A DNA stretch of 64,000 nt, from assembly GCA_016190245.1 (NCBI GenBank), contig JACPQY010000048.1:32969-96968 (forward strand). The letters are read 5' to 3'. This document shows positions 43,942-52,459 of the stretch, one piece after another (positions within the stretch are counted from its first letter, which is position 1; the number at the start of each line of letters is the position of its first letter). Source of the stretch: Nitrospirota bacterium. Lineage in GTDB: Bacteria; JACPQY01. Both the position numbers and the translations under genes were made by a program. A model generated the notes under the pieces. It ran no database searches and was not told where the DNA came from. It worked only from the letters and a program-made list of their open reading frames with translations.

Positions 43942-45857
43942 ACGCGCACGGGAGGAAATGGGTCCACGCCACGCTCGTGAGCGCCGTCATGTGGTCTGTC
44001 GCGGGAACCTCGGACTCGCGAGAATATCCCACGGGGCTGCGCGAACGCTTTCCGCCGGGTTCCTCCTTCGGTCGGGCAGCCCACGGCTGGGTGGAGGCCG
44101 TGCGTGAAGGGCGACTCGCGCCCCCGAGAGAGTCTCCCGGTCGAGCCGAGGTCGCCCAACCCCGCACGATGGATGTGCCCGTCTTCCTGCTGCGCTACCT
44201 GGGGGAGACCGAACCGTGGGTGCCGTCTTCGATCTCAAGCCTTCTTTTCGGGGAGCAAGCGGGCTCGCTGCGGGCCGCCTATCGCGAATACACGTACGAC
44301 CGCCTCGACGTGCGCGGGGAGGTCTACGGTTGGCACCAGCTCGCGCGAGACCGCGCGTACTACGAGCAGCACTCGACGGACGCGAAGGGGCAGCCGTGTG
44401 CCGGCCTCTGTCTGGAAAAGGAGGGGGGGGCGGGCCCGATGGTGCGGGAAGCCCTGCAGCGTTTCGACCCCGAGGTGGACTTCGGGCGGTTCGACAACGA
44501 CGGTCCCGACGGGCAGGCGAATTCGGGTGACGACGACGGCATCGTCGATTCGCTCTTTCTCGTCCAGAACGGAAAGGGCGGGGAGTGCGGCGGGCCGTAT
44601 GTCTTCTCGCACTATTTCCAGTACGCCGGCTGGTTCGGGAACGCGTTCGAGACGAACGATGTCTCCCGCCGTCCGGGGGGGGGGAAGATCCTCGTAGACG
44701 ATTACGTCATGCAGCCCGCCATCTCCTGCGTGGGGGGTGGCATGATCGAGGTCGGCGTTTTTGCGCACGAGTTTGGCCACGCGCTTGGACTTCCGGATCT
44801 CTATGACACAGATTTCTCGAGCAGCGGTGTGGGCGTCTGGGATCTCATGGGCAGGGGCGGCTTCGGCGGTGACGGGCGCTCGCCGGAGCGCCCCACGCAC
44901 CTCTCTGCGTGGAGCAAGGTTTACATTGGGTTGTTCGAGCCCGTCACACTCCCCCGGTGCCTCGCCGGGGCGACGCTGCCGCCCGCTGAGACCAGCCCCG
45001 TGGCGTACAAGCTGGCCGTGAACGCCGCCGAATATTTCCTGGTCGAGTGCCGCCGCCGCGTGGGACTGGATGCCTTGCTCCCCGGGGACGGACTTTTGAT
45101 CTGGCATGTGGATGAGCAGGTCTGCGCCGCGCGGTACGACGACAACACGGTGAATGACGACGAGGCCCACCGTTGTGTGGCCCTCCTCGAGGCCGACGGT
45201 CGGGGCGACTTGGATCGGCCAGGGGCCGCCGGCAGCGCAGGCGATCCCTACCCGGGGATCACAGCCGCGACCCGGTGGACCTGCGACACGGGACCGAGTT
45301 CGGCGGCCTACGACGGGACCTGCGCCGGTTTCTACATCACCGAGATCGCCTCACCCACGGAGGCCGGGTGCGTGGTGCGCGCCACCAAGCTGAAGGAGCC
45401 GGCACCGGGGGGAAGGGTTGGAGGCCTGGGCTCGTCGCCTGAGATCAAGATGACGTTTACCCGCCCGCTCGGGAGCGACCAGAATTGGATCTCTCTGTTC
45501 CAATTGGCCCCGCCTGCCGACCTCGAGGCGACCCCGGGTGCCGGGCCGGCCGAACTTCTCCTGCGTCCGCGACTCGCGGAGGGAACAACCTACACGCTGG
45601 CGACCTCCGCGCCCCTCAAGGACGAATGCGGGGGCGAAGCGGACTCGTTTTCCCTCGAACTGGACACCAATCCCGATGGTGGCGGTTGCGGTTGCGCCCT
45701 CGTGGGCGGTCCGACTCCAAGGGATCTGGGCTGGCTGCCCCTCTTCGCGTGGCTCGCGTTCTGCTTTCGGCGCCGGCCGAGGAGCCGAGGTTCCGCTACG
45801 GTGCTTCCCCCTCCGAGGGGCGCGATTTCTTGCGCCGCACCGCAACCTGACTCTTGA
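43923..45857 (+). CDS. M6-family metalloprotease with C-terminal sorting signal
   Basis: A 644-residue secreted protease. Signal-like N-terminus (KWVHATLVSAVMWSVAG), then an M6 (immune inhibitor A-like) catalytic domain with HEFGHALGLPDLYD at 282-295 and a met-turn-like GVWDLMGRGGFGG. The C-terminus has a Gly/Cys patch (GGGCGCALVGG) followed by LGWLPLFAWLAFCF and RRRPRSRGS, a small-Cys, hydrophobic, basic tripartite tail like the MYXO-CTERM anchor. It probably leaves the cell by type II secretion (gsp genes are nearby) and is then anchored or processed. G runs at 44423-44430 and 44685-44694 lie in the reading frame. Confidence 0.85.
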   Translation: MIQHSPHAHGRKWVHATLVSAVMWSVAGTSDSREYPTGLRERFPPGSSFGRAAHGWVEAVREGRLAPPRESPGRAEVAQPRTMDVPVFLLRYLGETEPWVPSSISSLLFGEQAGSLRAAYREYTYDRLDVRGEVYGWHQLARDRAYYEQHSTDAKGQPCAGLCLEKEGGAGPMVREALQRFDPEVDFGRFDNDGPDGQANSGDDDGIVDSLFLVQNGKGGECGGPYVFSHYFQYAGWFGNAFETNDVSRRPGGGKILVDDYVMQPAISCVGGGMIEVGVFAHEFGHALGLPDLYDTDFSSSGVGVWDLMGRGGFGGDGRSPERPTHLSAWSKVYIGLFEPVTLPRCLAGATLPPAETSPVAYKLAVNAAEYFLVECRRRVGLDALLPGDGLLIWHVDEQVCAARYDDNTVNDDEAHRCVALLEADGRGDLDRPGAAGSAGDPYPGITAATRWTCDTGPSSAAYDGTCAGFYITEIASPTEAGCVVRATKLKEPAPGGRVGGLGSSPEIKMTFTRPLGSDQNWISLFQLAPPADLEATPGAGPAELLLRPRLAEGTTYTLATSAPLKDECGGEADSFSLELDTNPDGGGCGCALVGGPTPRDLGWLPLFAWLAFCFRRRPRSRGSATVLPPPRGAISCAAPQPDS

Positions 45858-46245
45858 GGGTGTCCACCCGGGTCTTGTCCCGCAGCCGCGCGCGCACCCG
45901 AGCCACGAGATCCTCCTGGTAAAACGGTTTCTCGATGAAGTCCACGGCACCCAATTCCATGCATCGCGTGATGTCCTTGCGCTCTCGCCTCGCTGTCACC
46001 ACGATGACGGGGATGTTTGGAAACTTGTCCTCCACGATGGCAAGAAAACGGAATCCGTCGATGTCGGGCATGTTGATGTCCAGAAGAATGATGTCCACAT
46101 CCCGGCTCGAAACGGCCTTGATGCCCTCGGCGCCCCCCGGAGCCTCGATCACCTCCCAAGGCTCTCCCGATTTCCGCAACATGTCGATGCACTCCTTGCG
46201 GAAGAGTTCGGAATCGTCCACCACCAGGATGCGTGCATTGCTCAA
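45796..46245 (-). CDS. Single-domain response regulator
   Basis: 149 residues with one receiver domain: ILVVDDSELFRKE (acidic pocket), DIILLDINMPDIDGF (phospho-Asp), VIVVTARRER (Thr) and VDFIEKPFYQED (Lys). A basic tail (RVDTLKSQVAVRRKKSR) follows instead of an output domain. The partner kinase is not adjacent. Its end overlaps the protease gene tail-to-tail by 62 bases. Confidence 0.9.
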   Translation of the reverse strand: MSNARILVVDDSELFRKECIDMLRKSGEPWEVIEAPGGAEGIKAVSSRDVDIILLDINMPDIDGFRFLAIVEDKFPNIPVIVVTARRERKDITRCMELGAVDFIEKPFYQEDLVARVRARLRDKTRVDTLKSQVAVRRKKSRPSEGEAP

Positions 46246-46453
46246 GGTTTTCTCCTCGGCCGGCGCGGGTCGATCCGGCCGGCTCCCCTCTGGATCGTCT
46301 GAGGCCGCTTAGGGGGCGATTGTACCGGCTGGCCGGGCGGCGTCAAGCCCAATCGCCGGAGGTCGGCTATTTCCGACGATACCATCGTGATCTGCTGACG
46401 CGAATCGCACCTGGCCGGAGGGGCGGCGGCTGAAACGGAACAGCAGATGCACC

Positions 46454-48034
46454 TCACGGTCGGTTCTTGGGGGGGACACCACTCGACCAGCGTTCGGCCA
46501 AGGCCGTGATCGTGAGGCTCGGGTTGACCCCGATGTTGACGGGGAGAGCGGATCCGTCCACTACATGCAGGCCCGGATACCCGAAGACTTGGTGATGGGC
46601 GTCAATCACCCCCGTCTCCGGCGAGGCACCGATGGCGCAACCGCCCAGGAGGTGGGCCGTAACGGATCGGTTGAGGACGCTCTCGAGGAGCACGTTGAGC
46701 GGAGTGCCACCCGCGTGCTCCGCGAAGATTCGGGCCGCCCGGTTCGCGACAGGAAGATAGGTTGGCGCACGGTGCTCCGGCACGACCTCCGATCGGAGCC
46801 GCCTGCGGAAGGGTGGGAAGATGCCCCTGGAGTACCGGAATCCCACTTGGCTGTCCGAGTGTTGCATGACGGTCAACACGCTGACGCGGCGGCCGTAGTT
46901 CTGCGTGCGCCAGGCCACCGTGGAATGTGCGGGATGGGTCAAAAACCGGGCGAGCGTTTTCAAACTTCGCCGCCAGGGCAGCGAGTCGTCCACCATCGGC
47001 CCCATCTGCCACTTGGAGAGCCGGTCTTCAGCCGGAAAACGATTCTGCGTGATGTGTGTCTGCGCATCCGGGAAGAAATGGGACGACACGGTGGGGCCGT
47101 CCGTGAGGTCCTTCGCAGGATCCCCGGAAAGAATCCCGACAATGGCTTCGCTGTTGGTCCGCACGGCTTTCCCCAGGGCCGGAGAAAGGCCGGGCAGCGT
47201 TCGATGCTCGTCGCGGCACCGCAGGAGAAGCTCCACCGTTCCGACCACGCCCGCCGAGAGGACAACGCTCGCCGCCTTCAACGTGGCACGGCCCGACGCG
47301 GCATTGAAGGGGTCCGAAACCTCCACGGCGTAGCCGCCCGTTTCGAGCGGAATGATTCGTGTGGCCTTGCGCCTCGGCAGAATCTCCACCCCGAGCTTCT
47401 CCGCGAGATGGAGGTAGTTCTTGTCGAGGCTGTTCTTGGCATCGTAGGGACACCCCGTGATGCAACCGCCGCAGAAGCGGCAGCCTCTCCGGGGCGGGCC
47501 CTGGCCGCCATAATAGGGATCGGGCTGATCCGTCTCGGAGTTTCCGAAATAGAGACCGAGCGGCACCGGGCCGAAGGTGGACTCTGCCTCCATCGAGCGC
47601 GACGTGAGGCGCAAGTACTCGTCCATTTCACCGAGCTTGGGATTCATCGTCTCCCCGAGCATCCGGCGTGCGGTCGCATAGTGGGGGGACAACTCCTCAG
47701 CCCATCCCGATCCGAGCGCCGGCCAAGCGGGGTCACGAAACACGTCCGGGCGCGGCTCGAGGAGGACCGCCGCGTAAACGAGCGAGCCGCCGCCGACGCC
47801 GACCCCGCCCACGGCTCCGAGGTGCCTGAAGATGTGGACCGCAAAATAGCCGTGGAAGCCGAGCCGGGGAAGCCAGAGCAGGCGCCGGGGATCCGCCCAC
47901 GCCGCCTCGATCTCGCGCGCTCCGATCCGGCGTCCCTGTTCGATCACCGTCACGCGGTAGCCTTTCTCCGCCAGCCGGAGCGCGGCAACGCTTCCGCCGA
48001 ACCCGCTCCCGACCACGATGAAATCGCAGTCCAT
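46454..48034 (-). CDS. GMC-family FAD oxidoreductase (cholesterol-oxidase-like)
   Basis: A 526-residue flavoprotein. FAD motif FIVVGSGFGGSVAALRLAEK at the N-terminus. GAVGGVGVGGGSLVYAAVLL is the flavin-attachment/GMC signature region. C-terminal VDGSALPVNIGVNPSLTITA is typical of the cholesterol oxidase branch. A Cys-rich insert, CRFCGGCITGCPYDAKNSLD, resembles bacterial GMC members with an iron-sulfur-like or disulfide motif. Substrate unknown (sterol, alcohol or sugar). No cytochrome partner nearby. Confidence 0.85.
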   Translation of the reverse strand: MDCDFIVVGSGFGGSVAALRLAEKGYRVTVIEQGRRIGAREIEAAWADPRRLLWLPRLGFHGYFAVHIFRHLGAVGGVGVGGGSLVYAAVLLEPRPDVFRDPAWPALGSGWAEELSPHYATARRMLGETMNPKLGEMDEYLRLTSRSMEAESTFGPVPLGLYFGNSETDQPDPYYGGQGPPRRGCRFCGGCITGCPYDAKNSLDKNYLHLAEKLGVEILPRRKATRIIPLETGGYAVEVSDPFNAASGRATLKAASVVLSAGVVGTVELLLRCRDEHRTLPGLSPALGKAVRTNSEAIVGILSGDPAKDLTDGPTVSSHFFPDAQTHITQNRFPAEDRLSKWQMGPMVDDSLPWRRSLKTLARFLTHPAHSTVAWRTQNYGRRVSVLTVMQHSDSQVGFRYSRGIFPPFRRRLRSEVVPEHRAPTYLPVANRAARIFAEHAGGTPLNVLLESVLNRSVTAHLLGGCAIGASPETGVIDAHHQVFGYPGLHVVDGSALPVNIGVNPSLTITALAERWSSGVPPKNRP

Positions 48035-48065
48035 CGAAGACGGTTGAGGGGTCAGTTATCGGGAG

Positions 48066-48557
48066 TCAGGCCGGCCCGGCCGTCGCCGGCTTAGTCCGCC
48101 TGAGCATCAGGCCAAGGGCCGGCAGAAACACCGCGCCCATGGCCAGGATCACCCAAAACAGGGGCGTGTGGACAATGAGCGGTGCGCCGTCGCCGTGATA
48201 CTCGGCGTATGTGCCGGCGTGGAGGAGTCGGTGCCAACCCCAGAGGGAGATGACAACAATCACGACCCCGTCGCTCACGGCGTGAAGGAGCGCCACGAGG
48301 GGCTGAACGCGCGTGACAAGAACCGCCCCAAGCTCGAACCCCGCCCAGGTGAACAGCATGTACACGCCAAGCATGCCGTAGGTGAGAGCGGCCGGGATGC
48401 TGCCGCTGTCCACGAGGTACATCCAACTCCAGTCCGGATACCGCCTCACGTAGTAGGCGGCAAACGGGACGAACGCCACGAGCACCACCCCGATCGCGCG
48501 CATCCGGGCCGTGCCGCGCGTTTCGGCGCGCAGTAGCCCGTCCTTCCCGCACACCAA
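48066..48557 (-). CDS. Hypothetical integral membrane protein
   Basis: At least 163 residues with four hydrophobic helices (AIGVVLVAFVPFAAYYV; ALTYGMLGVYMLFTWAGFEL; LLHAVSDGVVIVVISLWGW; PLFWVILAMGAVFLPAL). The frame stays open upstream and encodes one more helix (PLDLFFTLLIGQAFALV). An AGGAGG lies before an ATT codon at 48605, so a rare ATT start with an extra helix is possible. With usual starts, GTG 48557 or ATG 48500 apply. Family not recognised. Confidence 0.65.
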   Translation of the reverse strand: MVCGKDGLLRAETRGTARMRAIGVVLVAFVPFAAYYVRRYPDWSWMYLVDSGSIPAALTYGMLGVYMLFTWAGFELGAVLVTRVQPLVALLHAVSDGVVIVVISLWGWHRLLHAGTYAEYHGDGAPLIVHTPLFWVILAMGAVFLPALGLMLRRTKPATAGPA

Positions 48558-48764
48558 GGCGAAGGCCTGACCGATAAGAAGGGTGAAGAAAAGGTCCAGG
48601 GGAATTGTGGCTACGGCCCTCCTTTCCGGTACATGCTTAACTTATAGCATTCCCACCCGGAAAATCCACAGCTTCTGGACTCCCCAGGAAAATGAAAGTA
48701 CAACACCCGTCGGGCAATCCACCGCGTCCGGCTCGCGAGCGGGACCGGTGCCCCGGAGATCGCT

Positions 48765-49361
48765 ATGGACCCTTCCGAGCCTCGATCGAAGCCGCCGGGC
48801 CCCCCGGCCGACGATCTGGAGATCATCCGGCAGGTCCTCGATGGCCGCACCGAGGCGTTCGAAGCGCTGATCCGGAGGTATCAGGACCGTATCTTCGGCT
48901 TCTGCATGGCCACGCTTTCACATCGCCAGGAAGCGGAGGAGGCGGCCCAGGAGGTCTTCCTCAAGGCTTTTCGCTCGCTCAGCACGTTCAGGCGTGAAGC
49001 GAATTTCTCCACGTGGCTCTATCGGGTCGCCGTCAACGAGTGCCGCGATGCTCTCCGGCGGAGGGCACGCCGACGCGAACGGTCCTGGGAGGAGCTTGTC
49101 GAAAAGCACGGCGATGCCCTTGGCCGGATGCTCCTTCATCCTCCGGCCGTTCCTCCTGATGAGAACGCCGAGGAGGCGATCGATGGACTATTTTCGTGTT
49201 TGCGCCCCGAGGACCGTTCTCTCCTCGTGCTTCGCGAGCGCGAGGGGCTGTCCTATGCCGAAATGGCGCGCACCCTCAACTGCTCCGTGGACGCGGTGAA
49301 GGCGCGGCTCAAGCGCGCCCGCCATGCGCTGCGGGTGAAGACGCGACACTTTTCCGGCTGA
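48765..49361 (+). CDS. RNA polymerase ECF sigma factor
   Basis: A 198-residue group IV sigma factor. Region 2: ALIRRYQDRIFGFCMATL, EEAAQEVFLKAFRSLSTF, NFSTWLYRVAVNECRD. Region 4: LLVLREREGLSYAEMARTL, CSVDAVKARLKRARHAL. Between them is a variable linker with PPAVPPDENAEE. The next gene encodes an anti-sigma factor. Together they probably control the exporter downstream. Confidence 0.93.
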   Translation: MDPSEPRSKPPGPPADDLEIIRQVLDGRTEAFEALIRRYQDRIFGFCMATLSHRQEAEEAAQEVFLKAFRSLSTFRREANFSTWLYRVAVNECRDALRRRARRRERSWEELVEKHGDALGRMLLHPPAVPPDENAEEAIDGLFSCLRPEDRSLLVLREREGLSYAEMARTLNCSVDAVKARLKRARHALRVKTRHFSG

Positions 49362-49388
49362 TCCATCGTCTAATCTCTTAGGGAAGCG

Positions 49389-49844
49389 ATGGATCACATC
49401 CAGCTCAAGGGCCTCCTGTCTCCGTACCGCGACGGGGAACTGGAAGCGGCTGCCCGAGACGAAGTCGCCCGCCACGTGGCCCACTGTGAGGAATGCCGGA
49501 GCGAGCTTGCCGCGTGGGGACGGATGGCGGAAGGGCTCTTTCGCCGACCCCTTCTCTTACCTCCGGATGGCTTCACCGTCCGGCTCATGGCCCGACTGGA
49601 AGATGAGGCCACCCGGAGCGCAGGCGGCATCTGGGACGCGGCGCGCCGGTGGCTCGTGCCGGCTCTCGGGACAGCCGTGGCTGCCTTCGCACTGGTTTTG
49701 GTACTGTCGGAGGATGATCCTGCGCATGACACGGAGGTGCTTCTCTTGGCGGGTGCCAGGGATGACACCGGAACACTGGACTCGCTGCTTGCATCCTCGA
49801 ATGGGATCGAGCCTTTCATCGAACCGCTACTGGAGGAACCATGA
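49389..49844 (+). CDS. Anti-sigma factor with zinc-finger-like domain
   Basis: 151 residues. N-terminal ZAS domain (LLSPYRDGELEAAARDEVAR, HVAHCEECRSEL), one membrane helix about residues 94-110 (LVPALGTAVAAFALVLVLS) and a short acidic periplasmic tail. It would hold the ECF sigma at the membrane until a cell-envelope signal arrives. It overlaps the next gene by 4 bases. Confidence 0.87.
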   Translation: MDHIQLKGLLSPYRDGELEAAARDEVARHVAHCEECRSELAAWGRMAEGLFRRPLLLPPDGFTVRLMARLEDEATRSAGGIWDAARRWLVPALGTAVAAFALVLVLSEDDPAHDTEVLLLAGARDDTGTLDSLLASSNGIEPFIEPLLEEP

Positions 49845-50218
49845 ATCGGCCTTGGAAAGAAATCATCGCAGCTCTTCTCATCGGGCTTTTCCTCGGCGCA
49901 GCAGGGGGCTGGTGGGGCCACCGGTGGCGAATGCAGAGATGGCATGGCGAGGGTCGCGACACGCAACTACTTGAGAAATTCACCTCCCAACTCGACCTCA
50001 CCACGGAGCAGAAAGCCCAGATCGCCTCGATTCTTGAGGCGAACCGACGGAAGGTGGATTCCCTCCGCTCAGAGGTTCACCCCAGGTTCGACGAGATCCG
50101 TTCCTCAGCCGACTCGGAGATAGCCAAGCTGCTGACGCCTGAACAGCAGGTGGAGTTCGAGAAGATGAAAGCCCACCGGGAAGGCCGACGGAAGAGGCGC
50201 CATCCCCCCGACGAGTGA
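49841..50218 (+). CDS. Membrane-anchored Spy/CpxP-like (periplasmic heavy-metal-sensor-like) protein
   Basis: 125 residues with an N-terminal membrane helix (IIAALLIGLFLGAAGGWWGH), then a periplasmic helical region with LDLTTEQKAQIASILEANR and AKLLTPEQQVEFEKMKAHRE, two LTxEQ-type motifs as in Spy and CnrR/ZraP-like proteins. It is His/Arg-rich at the end (RRKRRHPPDE). It may sense envelope stress or metal for the sigma/anti-sigma pair beside it. Confidence 0.8.
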   Translation: MNRPWKEIIAALLIGLFLGAAGGWWGHRWRMQRWHGEGRDTQLLEKFTSQLDLTTEQKAQIASILEANRRKVDSLRSEVHPRFDEIRSSADSEIAKLLTPEQQVEFEKMKAHREGRRKRRHPPDE

Positions 50219-50231
50219 GTCCCGCCCGAAG

Positions 50232-51482
50232 ATGCAGATGCTTGCCCTCGGTTTCCTGCTCATCACCCTTGCCGCTGACGCGACGGCCACCCTGACGTGG
50301 GAGGACTGCCTGCGCGAAACCGCCGCGAACAACCCCGAATTGGCCGCCGCACGGGAGCGCCTCGACTCGTTGCGCGATCGCGAGCTCGCGGCCCGCAGCC
50401 CTTTTCTCCCGCAGTTGTCCGCGGACGCGGGTTTGAGCCGGAGGAACGCATCCTCGGCCGGGGCAGGCTCGGGGACCACGAACGACTTGAGCCTGGGTCT
50501 TTCGGCGAGGCAGAACCTGTTCGCGGGGTGGGAGGACCGGGCGGCGCTGGAGCGGAGCCGGGTGGAGTACGCCCTCGCAGAGGCCGAGCGGGACGACACG
50601 AGTTCCCGGCTTCGGCTTGAACTGGCAACGGCCTTCGCGCGGCTGCGCTACGCGCAAGATGCATTGCGGCTCGCGGAGTCCGTCCTTCTGCGTCGCCGGG
50701 AGAACGTCCGCCTCGTCGAACTCCGTTTCGAAGCCGGTCGCGAGAACAAGGGGTCGCTCCTCCGGAGCAGAGCCGCGGAGAGTCAGGCCCGGCTCGACGT
50801 GTCCCAGGGCGCCCGCGACCTCCATGTGCGGCAGAGGGAATTGGCGCGCATTCTAGCTCGGGGAGAGGCCGCCCCCCTCATCGTCTCAGGAGACCCACCC
50901 CCACTCGCGGAGATCGCCGAGCCGGACGTGCGAGCGATTGCCGACCAAGTGCCCTCCACCCGTCGTGCCCGCGCGTCACTCCAAGCGGCGGGCACGGCCC
51001 TGGAGTCGGCGCGGAGCCAACTCTATCCGAACCTGGACGCCTTCGGCTCCGTCTCTCGAGGAGGCGATCCCTGGCCGCCCGACTCGAACCGATGGTCCGC
51101 CGGGCTTTCCGTTTCCTATCCCTTCTTCCCCGGGGGTCGCACGGCCTACGACATTGGCAGCGCGAGGGCCGAGCAGCGCCGCGCTGAGGCGTTGGTGCGA
51201 GATGCGCGGGAGAGGGCTGCGGTTGACATCGAGGAAGCCCTGGCCGGCCGCCGGAATGCGGTGGAGCGCAGCGAGGTTCAACGGGAATTCCTGGAGGCGG
51301 CGCGCCTGCGGGCGGAAATCGCCCGGAGCCAGTACACCAGCGGACTTCTGTCGTTTCAGGACTGGGATCTCATTGAGAACGATCTCATCTCCAGCGAGAA
51401 AGGTTGGCTGGTTGCGAGGACGGACGTCCGGCTGGCTGAGGCTGCCTGGCTGAAGGCGCTGGGGAAAGGCATCGGCGAGTGA
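50232..51482 (+). CDS. TolC-family outer-membrane efflux protein
   Basis: A 416-residue OEP protein with a signal peptide (LALGFLLITLAADATA). It has two repeats of long helices and barrel strands (WEDCLRETAANNPELAAARE; SVSYPFFPGGRTAYDIGSAR in the second half, cited from AGLSVSYPFFPGG). It forms the exit duct for the adaptor and ABC protein downstream. GTG of the adaptor overlaps its stop. Confidence 0.9.
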   Translation: MQMLALGFLLITLAADATATLTWEDCLRETAANNPELAAARERLDSLRDRELAARSPFLPQLSADAGLSRRNASSAGAGSGTTNDLSLGLSARQNLFAGWEDRAALERSRVEYALAEAERDDTSSRLRLELATAFARLRYAQDALRLAESVLLRRRENVRLVELRFEAGRENKGSLLRSRAAESQARLDVSQGARDLHVRQRELARILARGEAAPLIVSGDPPPLAEIAEPDVRAIADQVPSTRRARASLQAAGTALESARSQLYPNLDAFGSVSRGGDPWPPDSNRWSAGLSVSYPFFPGGRTAYDIGSARAEQRRAEALVRDARERAAVDIEEALAGRRNAVERSEVQREFLEAARLRAEIARSQYTSGLLSFQDWDLIENDLISSEKGWLVARTDVRLAEAAWLKALGKGIGE

Positions 51483-52459
51483 AGACGAAACTCCTCTGGA
51501 TCGCCGTGGCGCTCGGCATCGTGGGAGGAATCGCCTTTGGGGTCTCCCGAAGGATGGATGGGAAGAAGGAGGCCCCCGACTATCAGCAGGTCCGCGTCGA
51601 GAGAGGCTACCTCCAAGTCTCGATCCGCGCCACTGGAGTTGTCCAGCCGCGAACCCGTGTCGAGATCAAGCCGCCGCTTGGCGGCCGCGTCGAGGAGGTC
51701 CGATTCCAGGAAGGTGAAAGCGTGCGCAAGGGCGACGTCCTTGCATGGATGAGTTCGGCGGAGCGTGCGGCACTGTTGGACGCCGCCCGCGCGAAAGGCC
51801 CGGGGGAACTGGCCCATTGGCAGGAACTGTACAAACCGATGCCTTTGGTTGCGCCCCTGAGCGGGGTCGTGATCGCGCGGAACGTCGAGGCCGGGCAGAG
51901 CGTCTCACCGCAGGACGCCGTGCTCGTCATGTCCGACCGCCTCATCGTGCAGGCGCAGGTGGATGAAACGGATATCGGTCAGGTGCATCGGGGGCAGGAG
52001 GCCGACATCATTCTCGATGCCTACCCCTCTGAAGAGATTCCAGCCCGGGTCTCCCACATCGCGTACGAAGCACGGACGGTGAGCAACGTCACCATCTACG
52101 AGGTGGACCTGATTTCCGCTCACGTGCCGCCTTTCATGCGCAGCGGAATGACAGCCAACGTGGCGATGAAAGCTCAGACCCGGAGGGGTGTACTGGTCCT
52201 GCCGACCGGGGCGGTGGGCCAGGAAGGGGGCCGCTCCGTCGTTCGGGTGCCCGGTCCGAGCAACGGCGAGCCGGAGGTGAGGATCGTCGAAACGGGCGTG
52301 ACGGACGGAAAGAACGTGGAGATCACGTCCGGCCTTCAGCAGGGCGAGGTCGTGCTCGTGAAGAGTTTCCGCCTCCCTAGGTCTCAGGACCCGAAATCCA
52401 GTCCCTTTATGCCCTGGGGGCCTCGCAAGCCCGGTGGCAAGGAGAGCCGATCGCGATGA
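51479..52459 (+). CDS. Periplasmic adaptor (membrane fusion) protein
   Basis: A 326-residue MFP/HlyD-family adaptor. N-terminal membrane anchor (LLWIAVALGIVGGIAFGV), lipoyl-like halves (VEIKPPLGGRVEEVRFQEGE; MPLVAPLSGVVIARNVEAGQ), beta-barrel domain (VIVQAQVDETDIGQV-like, here LIVQAQVDETDIG). Between the lipoyl halves only about 25 residues occur, so the usual long alpha-helical hairpin is very short. It pairs with the MacB-like protein next to it. Start GTG 51479. Confidence 0.9.
   Translation: MKTKLLWIAVALGIVGGIAFGVSRRMDGKKEAPDYQQVRVERGYLQVSIRATGVVQPRTRVEIKPPLGGRVEEVRFQEGESVRKGDVLAWMSSAERAALLDAARAKGPGELAHWQELYKPMPLVAPLSGVVIARNVEAGQSVSPQDAVLVMSDRLIVQAQVDETDIGQVHRGQEADIILDAYPSEEIPARVSHIAYEARTVSNVTIYEVDLISAHVPPFMRSGMTANVAMKAQTRRGVLVLPTGAVGQEGGRSVVRVPGPSNGEPEVRIVETGVTDGKNVEITSGLQQGEVVLVKSFRLPRSQDPKSSPFMPWGPRKPGGKESRSR

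Noticed and set aside
46565..48094. Long plus-strand open frame opposite the GMC oxidoreductase
   Set aside because: It is the antisense shadow of a GC-rich gene with clear FAD motifs; it has no ribosome site and no recognisable domain.
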